Assembly: GCA_044371425.1 (NCBI GenBank)
Contig: JBILTR010000001.1
Coordinates: 248,001-312,000 of the forward strand
From: JBEISR01 sp044371425
GTDB taxonomy: Bacteria; Planctomycetota; Planctomycetia; Pirellulales; Pirellulaceae
Reading direction: 5' to 3'
Length of the DNA: 64,000 nt
Part shown: positions 18,302 through 27,143 of the stretch, in pieces
Layout: each line of letters begins with the position of its first letter
Numbering within the stretch: the stretch's first letter is position 1
Made by a program: the position numbers and the translations under genes
Notes under the pieces: model-generated
Told to the model about the DNA's origin: nothing
Database searches by the model: none
Seen by the model: only the letters and a program-made list of their open reading frames with translations

Positions 18302-18369
18302 TCCAGGCGGCCGCTGCCCTCAAAGGCGGCCATGGCTTCTGGCATGCCGCTGGGGATTCGGTCACAATA

Positions 18370-18401
18370 CCAACAGCCGATGGAATTCCATCGGCTGTTG
18401 G
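18370..18401. terminator. Perfect 32-bp palindrome between genes, possible terminator
   Basis: CCAACAGCCGATGG (18370-18383) is followed by AATT and its exact complement (18388-18401), so the whole 32 bp is a perfect palindrome. It starts 68 bp after the PVC-type gene and ends about 70 bp before the DUF4239 gene. No T-tract follows, so it could equally be an operator or a stem-loop in the leader of the next gene. Confidence 0.55.
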
Positions 18402-18471
18402 CGTTCGCGAAGCAGTCGATCGAGTTCGCTTCGCGGTGCCGGTCCCGGTTGGTCGCTCAGGATATCGCTTG

Positions 18472-19257
18472 ATGTTCTACTGGATTTACGACATCCCTTC
18501 GGCCAAACTTGCCCTGCTTTTGGCCGGGGCGTTCACGCTGTTCAGCTGGGCTGGCGCGATTCTGATCCGGCCGATCCTGCGCCTGTTCGTCCGCCGCAGG
18601 CACGATGTCAACGACATCGTCGGCTATATCCTCTCTTGCTTTGGCGTTTTTTATGGTCTGCTTCTTGGACTGCTGGCCGTCGCCTCCTACCAAAACTTCG
18701 AAAATGTGGAGGGGATCGTTGCGGATGAGGCGGCATCGCTGTCGGCGCTGGTGCGCGACGTCACTGCGTATCCAGAACCCGATAGGCAGAATTTGATCTG
18801 GTTGCTTCGAGATTACACAAGGTACGTCGTCAAGGACGCATGGCCTCTTCAGCGACAGGGTATCGTCCCCGAAGGAGGAAACGTCCGCATGGTCGCCTTT
18901 CACGAAAGGCTGCTGAGGTTTGAACCGAAAACAGCGGGCCAGGAGATCATCCACGCCGAAGCGCTGCGTCAGTTCAACAAGTACCTGGAAGCCCGTCGCA
19001 AGCGGCTGTTTTCGGTCACCACCTCCATTCCAGCCGCCATGTGGTACGTGGTTTTGGTCGGGGCCGTCATGAATATCGCTCTGGTGTGGCTCTTTGACAT
19101 GCGGTTGGTCAGCCATCTGTTCCTGGGAGGGCTGCTGAGCGCCTTCATGGGGATGATGATTTTTCTGATCGCTTCCTTGGACAATCCATTCCGAGGGGAA
19201 CTCAGCATCGCATCCGAGCCTTTCCAAACGATCCTGGATCAATTGATGGAAGAATAG
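18472..19257 (+). CDS. DUF4239 (bestrophin-like) membrane protein
   Basis: A 261-residue inner-membrane protein. The ATG at 18472 is preferred over an in-frame GTG at 18436 because the first membrane segment begins right after it and AGGA lies about ten bases upstream. Two N-terminal hydrophobic segments (about residues 10-30 and 50-75) flank an RRR-containing loop. A soluble central domain follows (residues 80-195, with the typical DEAASLSALVRDV and YTRYVVK stretches), then two C-terminal membrane segments (about 195-245). This layout matches DUF4239, which is distantly related to bestrophin channels; its function is not established. The next gene starts 4 bp after this stop at its first possible ATG, so the two probably form an operon. 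Confidence 0.75.
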   Translation: MFYWIYDIPSAKLALLLAGAFTLFSWAGAILIRPILRLFVRRRHDVNDIVGYILSCFGVFYGLLLGLLAVASYQNFENVEGIVADEAASLSALVRDVTAYPEPDRQNLIWLLRDYTRYVVKDAWPLQRQGIVPEGGNVRMVAFHERLLRFEPKTAGQEIIHAEALRQFNKYLEARRKRLFSVTTSIPAAMWYVVLVGAVMNIALVWLFDMRLVSHLFLGGLLSAFMGMMIFLIASLDNPFRGELSIASEPFQTILDQLMEE

Positions 19258-19330
19258 CTGGATGAGAATTGCCGCCTCCCTACGCGAAGCGATGACAACC
19301 GCTTCGAATGTTCCCCTTTCCAGGATCCCA

Positions 19331-20653
19331 ATGGTGATACGGTTTTCCTTGCCTCAGTGGTTTCCAAGAGGGCTGGTCTCGACTGCCATCCTGGCGACGA
19401 TCAGCCTAGCTGGCTGCGACCAAATCGATCCGAAGTGGAAAGATCACCTGGGGCTGGTCGACAAGCCGGTTCCGATTCGGGTCGGCATTCTCCATTCGGA
19501 AACCGGGACGATGTCGATCAGTGAGACATCGCTTCGCGATACCGAATTGATGGCGATCGCCGAGATCAATGCGGCGGGAGGGCTGCTGGGGCGGCCGATC
19601 GAGCCAATCGTGAAGGATGGTCGATCCCGAGATGATCTATTCGCTAAACGGGCTAGATCGTTGCTGGAAGATTATGGACTGCAGGTGGTCTTCGGCTGCT
19701 GGACCTCCTCCAGTCGCAAGGCAGTGACTCCGCTGTTTGAACAGGAAGATGCTCTGCTGTTCTATCCGCTTCAGTACGAGGGGAACGAAGCATCGCGAAA
19801 TCTGTTTTACTTCGGATCAACCCCCAATCAGCAGATCCTCCCTGCGATCGACTGGTTTCAGTCGGATGCAGGAGGGAATCGGAAGAAGATCTACCTTGTC
19901 GGTTCCGACTACATCTATCCTCGCACCGCACACTACATCGTGCGAAAGTATCTGGAGGGGAAGGAGATGGAAGTGGTCGGCGAAAGTTTTGCACCGCTCG
20001 GCAGTCGAGATTTCAAGGAGATCGTTTCCCAAATCATGGTATCGAAAGCCGATCTGGTGTTGAGCACGATCAACGGGGATAGCAATCTGGATTTCTATCA
20101 GCAGTTCCAAGAGTTGGCCGGCCAGGTGGGCATCGACAGCGACAAGCTGCCGATTGTCGCCACCAGTGTCGGTGAAAACGAACTCCGATCCCTGCTACCG
20201 GAGTTCGTGCAGGGACATTACGTCGCGGCTAGCTACTTCCAGTCGGTCGACAGCTCGATCAACCGCCGCTTCGTCCAGGCATTCAAAAAGGAGTATGGTG
20301 AGGATCGCGTGACCGACGATCCGATGGACGCGGCGTATGTGCAGGTCTATCTTTGGAAGGCAGCAGTGGAAGCCGCCGGATCCACCGACCCCCAGAAGAT
20401 CCGCGAAGCGTTGGAGAAAACGATCGAATTCGATGGGCCTGGAGGCAAAGTGCGAATCGACCCTCGCAACCACCATCTCTACAAGAAATTCCGCCTGGGA
20501 CGGATCAACAGCGATCGGCAATTGGATATCGTCCATGAGTCGTCCGAGCCGATTCAGCCCGAGCCTTTCCCTCAATTCGCTTTCCCAGGTTGGGAATGCG
20601 ATTGGACTAAGGATGGGCTGAAAAAAGGGGAGCCGGTTTCGCTGACTCCGTAA
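19331..20653 (+). CDS. UrtA-like substrate-binding lipoprotein (urea/short-chain amide binding)
   Basis: A type I periplasmic binding protein of the branched-chain amino acid/urea family. From the ATG at 19331 it has 440 residues with a textbook lipoprotein signal: basic start, hydrophobic core, lipobox LAGC with Cys29. An ATG at 19262, 4 bp after the previous stop, is also in frame and would lengthen the n-region by 23 residues. Family markers are VGILHSETGTMSISE, EINAAGGLLGRPIEP, the UrtA-like FGCWTSSSRKAV and LFYPLQYEG, and GPGGKVRIDPRNHHL near the end. UrtA normally delivers urea to UrtBCDE, but no permease or ATPase genes for it lie here. The DUF4239 neighbour suggests a sensing role or a detached transporter subunit. 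Ligand assignment is by similarity only. Confidence 0.82.
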   Translation: MVIRFSLPQWFPRGLVSTAILATISLAGCDQIDPKWKDHLGLVDKPVPIRVGILHSETGTMSISETSLRDTELMAIAEINAAGGLLGRPIEPIVKDGRSRDDLFAKRARSLLEDYGLQVVFGCWTSSSRKAVTPLFEQEDALLFYPLQYEGNEASRNLFYFGSTPNQQILPAIDWFQSDAGGNRKKIYLVGSDYIYPRTAHYIVRKYLEGKEMEVVGESFAPLGSRDFKEIVSQIMVSKADLVLSTINGDSNLDFYQQFQELAGQVGIDSDKLPIVATSVGENELRSLLPEFVQGHYVAASYFQSVDSSINRRFVQAFKKEYGEDRVTDDPMDAAYVQVYLWKAAVEAAGSTDPQKIREALEKTIEFDGPGGKVRIDPRNHHLYKKFRLGRINSDRQLDIVHESSEPIQPEPFPQFAFPGWECDWTKDGLKKGEPVSLTP

Positions 20654-20655
20654 GC

Positions 20656-21444
20656 TCAGCCCCTTCGGCCGGGCCAGTTGGGTTTGCGACCGGTCGTGAA
20701 GGCATCCAGACCTTCGGCAGCCGCTTCGGTGGTCCAGCTGGAGGCGGCGGCGGCGGTCCCCAGCCGAAGCCAAGTGAAGAGCTCCTCGCCGATCATCTCA
20801 TTGAGCAATCGTTTGCTGAGCTGCAGCGATTCGTGGCCGGCTTGGTCCATCGCCTGGCACCACTGGTGTGCCCTCACCCAGACCTGCTCGCTGGGGACGA
20901 CATGATGCACCAGCCCCAGGTTCCTCGCCTCCTCGATCTCCAAGGTGTCACCGCCAAGAGCTAGTCGAGCGGCGGTGGATGCCCCCAGGCGGAATTGGAG
21001 AAGCGGCAAGGCCCATCCGGAGACCAATCCCAAACGCGAGGAAGGGACCGAAAAAGTCGATCGGTGGGATGCGATCACCAGATCGCACGCCAGGAGCAAG
21101 GCAAGACCGGCCCCCATGGCAGGGCCATCGACAGCGGCGATGATCGGTTTGGGGAATCGCAGCATGGTTTCCAAAAGATCCTGGAAGGCTTGCGCGTGGT
21201 CCTCCCATCGCTCCTGCGTGTGGGGTTCCTTCGAGATGACGTGCAGTTCCTTCAGATCGAGGCCGGCACTGAATGTTGGTCCCGCTCCGGTGACAATCAC
21301 CGCGCGCACCGAAGGTTCCTGATGGAAATCGGAAAACGCCTGCTGCAGCCGCTCGATCATCTCCCCAGTCATCGCATTGCATTGATCGGGCCGCTCCAGG
21401 ATGATGGAACCGCTGGGAGGATGTTTTTTCAACGTCACCGTCAT
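20656..21444 (-). CDS. Enoyl-CoA hydratase/isomerase family protein
   Basis: A 262-residue crotonase-fold protein. I choose the ATG at 21444, preceded by AGGGA at good spacing; the longer open frame upstream overlaps the divergent sulfatase and is not family-like. The oxyanion-hole segments are present: GPTFSAGLDLKEL at about residues 55-65, and PIIAAVDGPAMGAGLALLLACD at about 100-120. The usual catalytic Glu positions appear as RLGLVSGW, which lacks the typical Glu of crotonase, so it may be a hydrolase, isomerase or lyase rather than a true hydratase. It converges on the UrtA-like gene with 2 bp between stops and diverges from the sulfatase gene. Confidence 0.85.
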   Translation of the reverse strand: MTVTLKKHPPSGSIILERPDQCNAMTGEMIERLQQAFSDFHQEPSVRAVIVTGAGPTFSAGLDLKELHVISKEPHTQERWEDHAQAFQDLLETMLRFPKPIIAAVDGPAMGAGLALLLACDLVIASHRSTFSVPSSRLGLVSGWALPLLQFRLGASTAARLALGGDTLEIEEARNLGLVHHVVPSEQVWVRAHQWCQAMDQAGHESLQLSKRLLNEMIGEELFTWLRLGTAAAASSWTTEAAAEGLDAFTTGRKPNWPGRRG

Positions 21445-21565
21445 AAGGTTTCCCTTTCCTGCTGTATCCCCGTCCGAACGGTCGGTTCGAGTCGGAAGCC
21501 TACAAGCCCTCCAGTATTCAGTCCCGACCGCGATGACCCAGCATAACACAAGAAAGTTTCGCTCC

Positions 21566-22930
21566 ATGAGGACCTTCAGGCGATTCCTACCCGTATCGCT
21601 GGTGGCGATGCTCTTGCTACTTTCCAGTACCCTTGCCGCCTCGGCGCAATCGGATGCAGCACCAAAGAAACCGCCGAATGTCTTGCTGATCATTTCCGAC
21701 GATCACGGTTGGCCTGACTACCATTGGGCGGGGCATCCACACATCCAGACCCCTCACATCGATCAACTGGCCAGAGAGGGGATGGTTTTTCGTCGAGGCT
21801 ATGTCCCGGACTCACTGTGCCGCCCTTCCCTGGCGACGATTCTCACTGGACTTTATCCGAGGCAACATCAATTCGTCGGCAATGACCCGCCTCTCCCCGC
21901 CTCGCTGCGGGGGCAAAAGGGTGGCAAGCCCTATCAGAATCCCGAGTACATGGCTGTCCGGGAGCAGTACATCGCCAAGATCGACAAAATGGCGACACTT
22001 CCCCGCCTTCTCAAGCCGCACGGGTACCGCAGTTTCCAAAGTGGCAAGTGGTGGGAGGGAAGTTATCAGCGAGGCGGATTTGATGAGGGGATGACGCACG
22101 GCGACATGAAGCGGGGGGGAAGGCATGGAGACGCTGGTCTGGCGATTGGACGCGAGGGGATAGAGCCGATCGATCGGTTCATCGGTCAGTGCGCCAAGGA
22201 TGAAACGCCATTTTTCGTCTGGTATGCGCCGATGATGCCCCACACGCCCCATGATCCCCCCGACCGCCTGCTGCGAAAGTACCTGCCGCTGACCCCCCAT
22301 GCCCCGATCGCTAAATACTGGGCGATGTGCGAGTGGTTCGATGAGACCATTGGCTCCCTGAGGCAATCGCTCACCAAGCACGGCGTCGCAGACCAGACGC
22401 TGATCGTCTACGTCTGCGACAACGGCTGGATCAATGACCCCAACTCCAGCCAGTACGCTCCCAAGAGCAAACGAAGCCCCAACGAGGGCGGCTGCAGAAC
22501 GCCGATCCTCTTTCATCAACCCTCGGCGATCTCCGCTGGTGTCAGCGACCAACTGGCTAGCAGCATCGATCTGGTCCCGACCATCCTTTCCCATCTAGGT
22601 CAGTCGGTGCCCAGCGATCTTCCAGGTATCCATCTGCTCGACCCCCAGGAGCGCAATGCCCGCACCGCGATTTTTGGCGAGATCTTCCAGCATGACATCG
22701 TTTCGATGGACGATCCGGTCGCCAGCCTGATGCATCGCTGGGTTATCGAAGGAGAGTGGAAGCTGATCGAGGATTACCCAAATACCGCGTCGGTGCAGCT
22801 CTATCACGTGACCGAGGATCCTGAAGAAAAGGTGGAATTGAGCGCGCAGCATCCCGATCGCGTGGCGAGCCTGAAGCGATTGCTGCTGGAACATTGGGAT
22901 CCACGTCAAGGAGTGGCGCGTGACAAGTGA
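21566..22930 (+). CDS. Secreted sulfatase, variant formylglycine motif
   Basis: A 454-residue arylsulfatase-fold enzyme from the ATG at 21566, which begins a clean signal peptide (basic MRTFRRF, hydrophobic core, cleavage near ASA-QSD). An ATG at 21533 would add 11 residues. The N-terminal metal-binding segment is NVLLIISDDHGWPD. The formylglycine site is Cys85 in CRPSLATILTG; the canonical CxPSR would have Arg where this protein has Leu. Other active-site pieces are the FQSGKWWEGSY Lys region, FVWYAPMMPHTPH and the YVCDNGW metal site. It probably cleaves sulfate esters from polysaccharides outside the cytoplasm. Its stop overlaps the start of the PLP decarboxylase gene by 11 bp. Confidence 0.87.
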   Translation: MRTFRRFLPVSLVAMLLLLSSTLAASAQSDAAPKKPPNVLLIISDDHGWPDYHWAGHPHIQTPHIDQLAREGMVFRRGYVPDSLCRPSLATILTGLYPRQHQFVGNDPPLPASLRGQKGGKPYQNPEYMAVREQYIAKIDKMATLPRLLKPHGYRSFQSGKWWEGSYQRGGFDEGMTHGDMKRGGRHGDAGLAIGREGIEPIDRFIGQCAKDETPFFVWYAPMMPHTPHDPPDRLLRKYLPLTPHAPIAKYWAMCEWFDETIGSLRQSLTKHGVADQTLIVYVCDNGWINDPNSSQYAPKSKRSPNEGGCRTPILFHQPSAISAGVSDQLASSIDLVPTILSHLGQSVPSDLPGIHLLDPQERNARTAIFGEIFQHDIVSMDDPVASLMHRWVIEGEWKLIEDYPNTASVQLYHVTEDPEEKVELSAQHPDRVASLKRLLLEHWDPRQGVARDK

Positions 22931-24305
22931 ATCGTGGCGTTCATCGATCGCGACGCTGGCCAAGGCGATGGAAGCCCTTCAAGTTTCAAGATCGCTACCG
23001 GAGGATCTCGCTGGTTCCGATCTGCCAGAAGACTGGGAGGCGATCGATGGAGTGCTTGGCGAGGTGGTGGAGCGGCTGAAGGGGGAGTTGCCCTACGGAG
23101 CTGCCTGCTATGCTGGCCAGATGCTCAAGCCCCCCGCAATCATCGCGCAGCTTGCCTACCATTTGGCGATGACCATCAACCCCAACAACCACGCGCTCGA
23201 TGGCGGCCTCGCAAGTTCCGAAATGGAAAAGGAGGCGATTGTTGAATTGAGTGCGATGGTCGGTTGGCATGCATCTCAAGAGAGTCGGACTTTGGGGCAT
23301 CTGACCGGCGGTGGCACGATGGCCAACCTGGAAGCTCTCTGGGTGGCGGGGAAGGAGCGGCCTGGCCGAACCATCCTGGCATCGTCCCAGGCGCACTACA
23401 CGCACCAGCGGATCGCTTCGGTTCTGCAACTTCCGTGTGAGCCGATTCCGGTGGACTCGATCGGCCGAATGGATCTGGAGGCATTGCAGCAGCGGTTGCA
23501 ACGCGGTGACGTCGGGACGGTGGTGGCCACGCTGGGGACGACTGGACTAGGGGCGGTCGATCCGCTGGATCAGATCGCCGACTGGAGGCTGCAGTTCGAC
23601 TTTCGGCTCCACGTCGATGCCGCCTACGGCGGCTACTTCAAGTTGATTGAAGAGGAATTGCCGGAGGCGACGCGAAGGGCTTTTCAAGCCTTGTCCCGAG
23701 CCGATTCGGTGGTGATCGATCCCCACAAACATGGACTGCAGCCCTACGGTTGCGGGAGCGTGCTCTTTCAGGATGCGCGGGTCGGAAAATACTACCAGCA
23801 CGATTCCCCCTACACCTACTTCAGTTCCGACGCTCTGCATCTGGGGGAGATCAGCCTGGAGTGTTCGCGACCTGGGGCAGCGGCCGTCGCGCTCTGGGCG
23901 ACGCTGAAGCAGTTTCCGCTACAACCGGGTGGCTTGATGGCCCAGCAACTGCGCCGCTGTCGCCAGGCAGCAGTCGAACTTCACCACAGGCTTGCCGGAT
24001 CGGGCGACTGGTGGGCTCCCTGGTCTCCCATGCTCGATATCGTGGTCTGGGCTCCACGGGAGAAAACCGTTTCGGAAAGCTCGTTGCGGGCGCGACAGAT
24101 CTTCAAAGAGTCGGCTTGCCATGGGCTGCATGTGGCGCTGTTGGAGGTCCCCAAAGGAATCCTGGGACAGCTCGACTGCCCGATGGAGATCGACCAGGAA
24201 CGGTTGACCTGCCTCCGTTCGGTGCTGATGAAGCCAGCCCATCAGGCCGCTATTCCTTGGATCGATACGATGTTGCGAAGGGCCTGGCAATCGACGGCTC
24301 GCTAG
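22920..24305 (+). CDS. PLP-dependent group II decarboxylase-like protein
   Basis: A 461-residue fold-type I PLP enzyme of the aromatic amino acid/glutamate/tyrosine decarboxylase group. It starts at a GTG at 22920 inside the end of the sulfatase gene, which implies translational coupling. Landmarks are NPNNHALDGGLASS (substrate loop), GGGTMANLEALW (phosphate-binding), HVDAAYGG with Asp233 contacting the PLP ring nitrogen, and DPHKHG with Lys270 as the Schiff-base lysine. The domain is complete through the C-terminal small domain. The amino acid substrate cannot be told from the sequence. The sulfatase neighbour does not make an obvious pathway. Confidence 0.85.
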   Translation: MTSESWRSSIATLAKAMEALQVSRSLPEDLAGSDLPEDWEAIDGVLGEVVERLKGELPYGAACYAGQMLKPPAIIAQLAYHLAMTINPNNHALDGGLASSEMEKEAIVELSAMVGWHASQESRTLGHLTGGGTMANLEALWVAGKERPGRTILASSQAHYTHQRIASVLQLPCEPIPVDSIGRMDLEALQQRLQRGDVGTVVATLGTTGLGAVDPLDQIADWRLQFDFRLHVDAAYGGYFKLIEEELPEATRRAFQALSRADSVVIDPHKHGLQPYGCGSVLFQDARVGKYYQHDSPYTYFSSDALHLGEISLECSRPGAAAVALWATLKQFPLQPGGLMAQQLRRCRQAAVELHHRLAGSGDWWAPWSPMLDIVVWAPREKTVSESSLRARQIFKESACHGLHVALLEVPKGILGQLDCPMEIDQERLTCLRSVLMKPAHQAAIPWIDTMLRRAWQSTAR

Positions 24306-24372
24306 GCCCCCGTGCGATGCCGCTCCGACGAAACCAAGCCGGAAGGGTTCCGCGTGCGTGCCCGTCCTGGAC

Positions 24373-25788
24373 TCACTCCACCTCTGCCTTTTCTTTAGCG
24401 ACCATCTTCCCTGCATCCAGCGATCGCCGCCATTGGTCCAGCATCTGGGACAACTCGGCCACCTTCCCAGGTTGTTTTGCGGCAAGATCCCGCGATTCCC
24501 CTGGATCCTCGGGCAGGTAAAAAAGTTCCTTGCGCCCATCGGAAGAAAACTCGATCAGCTTCCAGCCTTCATGCTGCACTGCCGAACCGCCGGTCCAGCC
24601 CGAACCATGGTAGTGGGGATAGTGCCAGAAGTGAGGTCGCGTCGGAGGAGGCTGATCTTGGAGAAGCGTTCCCTTCCAGCTGACGCCATCGACAGCCCTT
24701 TCCGAAGCGGGCAGGCCAGCCAGATCTAGCAGCGTAGGAAACAGATCCATCGTCACCAAGGGAGCATCGATCGTCCGTTCCAGCCCATCGGGCAGGCGCA
24801 CCAGCAGTGGCACTCGGATGCCTCCCTCATACAGCCACCCTTTGCCAGCGCGAAGCGGCAGATTGGAGGTAGGGCCGGGGTTTTTCAGGAGGGTGGAAAG
24901 GCCACCATTGTCGGAGGTGAAGACGACGATGGAATCGTCGAGAATGCCCAGCCTTTCCATCGTGCGCAGCAGGCGGCCCACCTGATGATCGACTTCATGA
25001 ACCATCGTTGCGTAGGGGGGCGAGTCTTGTCGGGAGCGGGTTTTCGCCGCTTGCTCCAGTAGATCCGTTCGCTCATTGCCGACTTCCAGACGCTCCCGAA
25101 AATGCTCCAGCATCGATTGCTCGGCGACGATCGGGGTATGGACGTCGTAAAACGAGAGGACGGAAAAAGTCGGCCCCTTCGCGGCGCTGGTTTCCAGGAA
25201 TGCGATTGCTTGATCGGTCAGCCAGTCGCTGGCATGCGGTCGGTAGCTGAGTCGATTCTTGGCGGGCGATCCTGCCTCGGGGCGATCCAGAGGATCCTGG
25301 TAGTGCTGGAAACCTTGCTCGCGAGGCGAATGGCCATGCCCTCCCAGGTGCCACTTCCCGGCGTAAAACGTCCTGTAGCCGGCCGTTTGGAACGACTCGG
25401 CAATCGTCTCTTCTTCCAGCGGAAGATGATTGCGATCTTCGGGGATGCGCATCGGATGCCCCTGGTCCGATTCCCCGGGGATCCAGTCGGTGATCCCGAC
25501 GCGCACGGGATGCCGCCCTGTCATCAAGGCGGCCCGCGTCGGCGAACAGACGCTACCAGCCGAATAGGCATGGGTGAATCGGCAGCTAGTCTTTGCCATT
25601 CGATCCAGTTGCGGCGTCTGGTGGTAGCTGCTGCCGTAGCACCCCAGATCGGCCCATCCCAGGTCGTCGACCAAGATCAAAACGACATGCGGAGAAGTGG
25701 CTTCCGACCTAGCCAGGATAATCGATCGACTCAGAGCCAAAGTCCCCATCAGGACGATCACCAATACCGCTAGGGGGCGCGCGATCAT
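24373..25788 (-). CDS. Secreted sulfatase, canonical CSPTR motif
   Basis: A 471-residue arylsulfatase A-like enzyme with a signal peptide (residues 1-28, hydrophobic AVLVIVLMGTLAL). Markers in order are VVLILVDDLGWADLGCYG (metal-binding Asp pair), CSPTRAALMTG (formylglycine Cys in the canonical CxPxR), FYAGKWHLGGHG (catalytic Lys/His), FYDVHTPI, and VFTSDNGG (second metal site). It is encoded convergently to the PLP decarboxylase gene and 71 bp downstream of the PhoD-like gene on the same strand. Planctomycete sulfatases act on algal or animal sulfated glycans; the specific substrate is not evident. Conversion of the Cys needs a formylglycine-generating enzyme or maturase, neither of which lies in this window. 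Confidence 0.9.
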   Translation of the reverse strand: MIARPLAVLVIVLMGTLALSRSIILARSEATSPHVVLILVDDLGWADLGCYGSSYHQTPQLDRMAKTSCRFTHAYSAGSVCSPTRAALMTGRHPVRVGITDWIPGESDQGHPMRIPEDRNHLPLEEETIAESFQTAGYRTFYAGKWHLGGHGHSPREQGFQHYQDPLDRPEAGSPAKNRLSYRPHASDWLTDQAIAFLETSAAKGPTFSVLSFYDVHTPIVAEQSMLEHFRERLEVGNERTDLLEQAAKTRSRQDSPPYATMVHEVDHQVGRLLRTMERLGILDDSIVVFTSDNGGLSTLLKNPGPTSNLPLRAGKGWLYEGGIRVPLLVRLPDGLERTIDAPLVTMDLFPTLLDLAGLPASERAVDGVSWKGTLLQDQPPPTRPHFWHYPHYHGSGWTGGSAVQHEGWKLIEFSSDGRKELFYLPEDPGESRDLAAKQPGKVAELSQMLDQWRRSLDAGKMVAKEKAEVE

Positions 25789-25859
25789 CGACGGATTCCT
25801 TCAAAAAAATCCTTCGGCATCCAGCCATATTCCGCAGCGATCGCAGGTAGACGATGGGC

Positions 25860-26951
25860 TCAATTCGGCGTTGGGAATTGGAGTTGATCCAGCGACACCG
25901 AGTGCTTGAGAACTTCTTTCCCGTCGACATCGATCACCTTCCAAGTGATCGAGACGGGACTGGCTAGCCAGTCGATCTCCATCATGCCGAAGTGGTTCTG
26001 TCGCACGGCTTCACCGATGCGATACTGATTCGGCTCGACCTTGAACCACGTTTCCGTGATGCCGCTGGCGGTCAGGTCGTAGATGGGATAGAGACCCTCT
26101 GGGCTTCGCTTGGACAGTTCGGCCCAATGCACATCGCCGGAAACGAAGCAAATTCCAGATGCCTTGGTCTTTCGGATCAAGTCGAACATCTTTTCTTGCT
26201 GAGCTGGATAGTTGGTCCACGATTCGTAGCCGTTGTACTCGTGCGAAAACTGGATCGAACTGGCGATCAGTCGAAGATCGGCTGGCTCCCGCAGCTGCTC
26301 TTCCAGCCACTGCCACTGGCGATCTCCCAGAAAGGTCCTCTCCGGGTTGGGGTCAGGGATGTAGTCGTTTTTGAACTGCGGGTTGGGGTCGTTTTTGGGG
26401 CGGCGAATCAGTGGAGTTCGAAAGGTTCGCGTGTCGAGCAAAATCAGCTGCAGTCGCTTCCCATGCTGCTCGAAAAAATGGACGCCGTAGATGCCTGGAT
26501 GGCTGCGGCGCGGACTGTCGGCAGGGACTCGCCAAAAATCAAAAAAGATCGCCCGCGACTCTTCCTTCATCGGGTAGTCGATCCCGGCATCGTTCTCGCC
26601 ATAGTCATGATCGTCCCAGATCGACACCACCGGCACGCTGGCTCGCAGACGCTGAAACTCCGGCTTGGCCCCAAGCAGATCGTATTTTGCCTGCAGCACT
26701 TTCATGTCGCGCGTGTCGCCATAGATGTTGTCCCCCAGATAGATGAAGAGTTCCGGCTTGGCCTGGACCACTCGATCGAGCACAGGCTGCGGCTTGTTCT
26801 GATGGCCACACGACCCAAAAGCGATCCGAGTCGGCAGGGAGTTTGAGCCAGGGACCGGCAGCACCTTCGGCTCGGACTCCTGCCCCTTGGTCACCACCGA
26901 TGGAATCAGCAACCCGATCCCAAGAACCCACCCACGCAGCATCGTTCTCAT
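25860..26951 (-). CDS. PhoD-like phosphatase/phosphodiesterase
   Basis: A 363-residue metallophosphatase of the alkaline phosphatase D family. The ATG at 26951 begins a signal peptide (MLRGWVLGIGLLIPSVV); an in-frame GTG nine codons earlier is less likely. Characteristic segments are RIAFGSCGHQNKPQP (the family's conserved SC), YLGDNIYGD, WDDHDYGEND (metal-binding Asp/His), SSIQF and SGDVHWAEL (His metal ligands). It lacks the N-terminal PhoD immunoglobulin-like domain, as many short family members do. The probable role is phosphate scavenging from phosphodiesters or phosphomonoesters in the periplasm. It shares strand and close spacing with the second sulfatase. Confidence 0.88.
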   Translation of the reverse strand: MRTMLRGWVLGIGLLIPSVVTKGQESEPKVLPVPGSNSLPTRIAFGSCGHQNKPQPVLDRVVQAKPELFIYLGDNIYGDTRDMKVLQAKYDLLGAKPEFQRLRASVPVVSIWDDHDYGENDAGIDYPMKEESRAIFFDFWRVPADSPRRSHPGIYGVHFFEQHGKRLQLILLDTRTFRTPLIRRPKNDPNPQFKNDYIPDPNPERTFLGDRQWQWLEEQLREPADLRLIASSIQFSHEYNGYESWTNYPAQQEKMFDLIRKTKASGICFVSGDVHWAELSKRSPEGLYPIYDLTASGITETWFKVEPNQYRIGEAVRQNHFGMMEIDWLASPVSITWKVIDVDGKEVLKHSVSLDQLQFPTPN

Positions 26952-27143
26952 GGCCCAATGACTCCGCGACTCATCCACTGATCCAACTCTTCCTGAACGC
27001 CAGCCGCCAGCAGAGATCGGATCGCTGATTCACCAGGATAGCCTCGAATCGATCCTCCGTGGACTGGAGGATGCCCTGCCGGAGCATTGAGGAATGATGA
27101 AGTTTGCGGACGCTTGCCGAATCGTTGCCGAATCGGAAGGAAA

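Noticed and set aside
20656..21693. Longer 345-codon version of the enoyl-CoA hydratase gene
   Set aside because: The extra 83 codons overlap the divergent sulfatase leader and have no family similarity, while the ATG at 21444 has a good ribosome-binding site.
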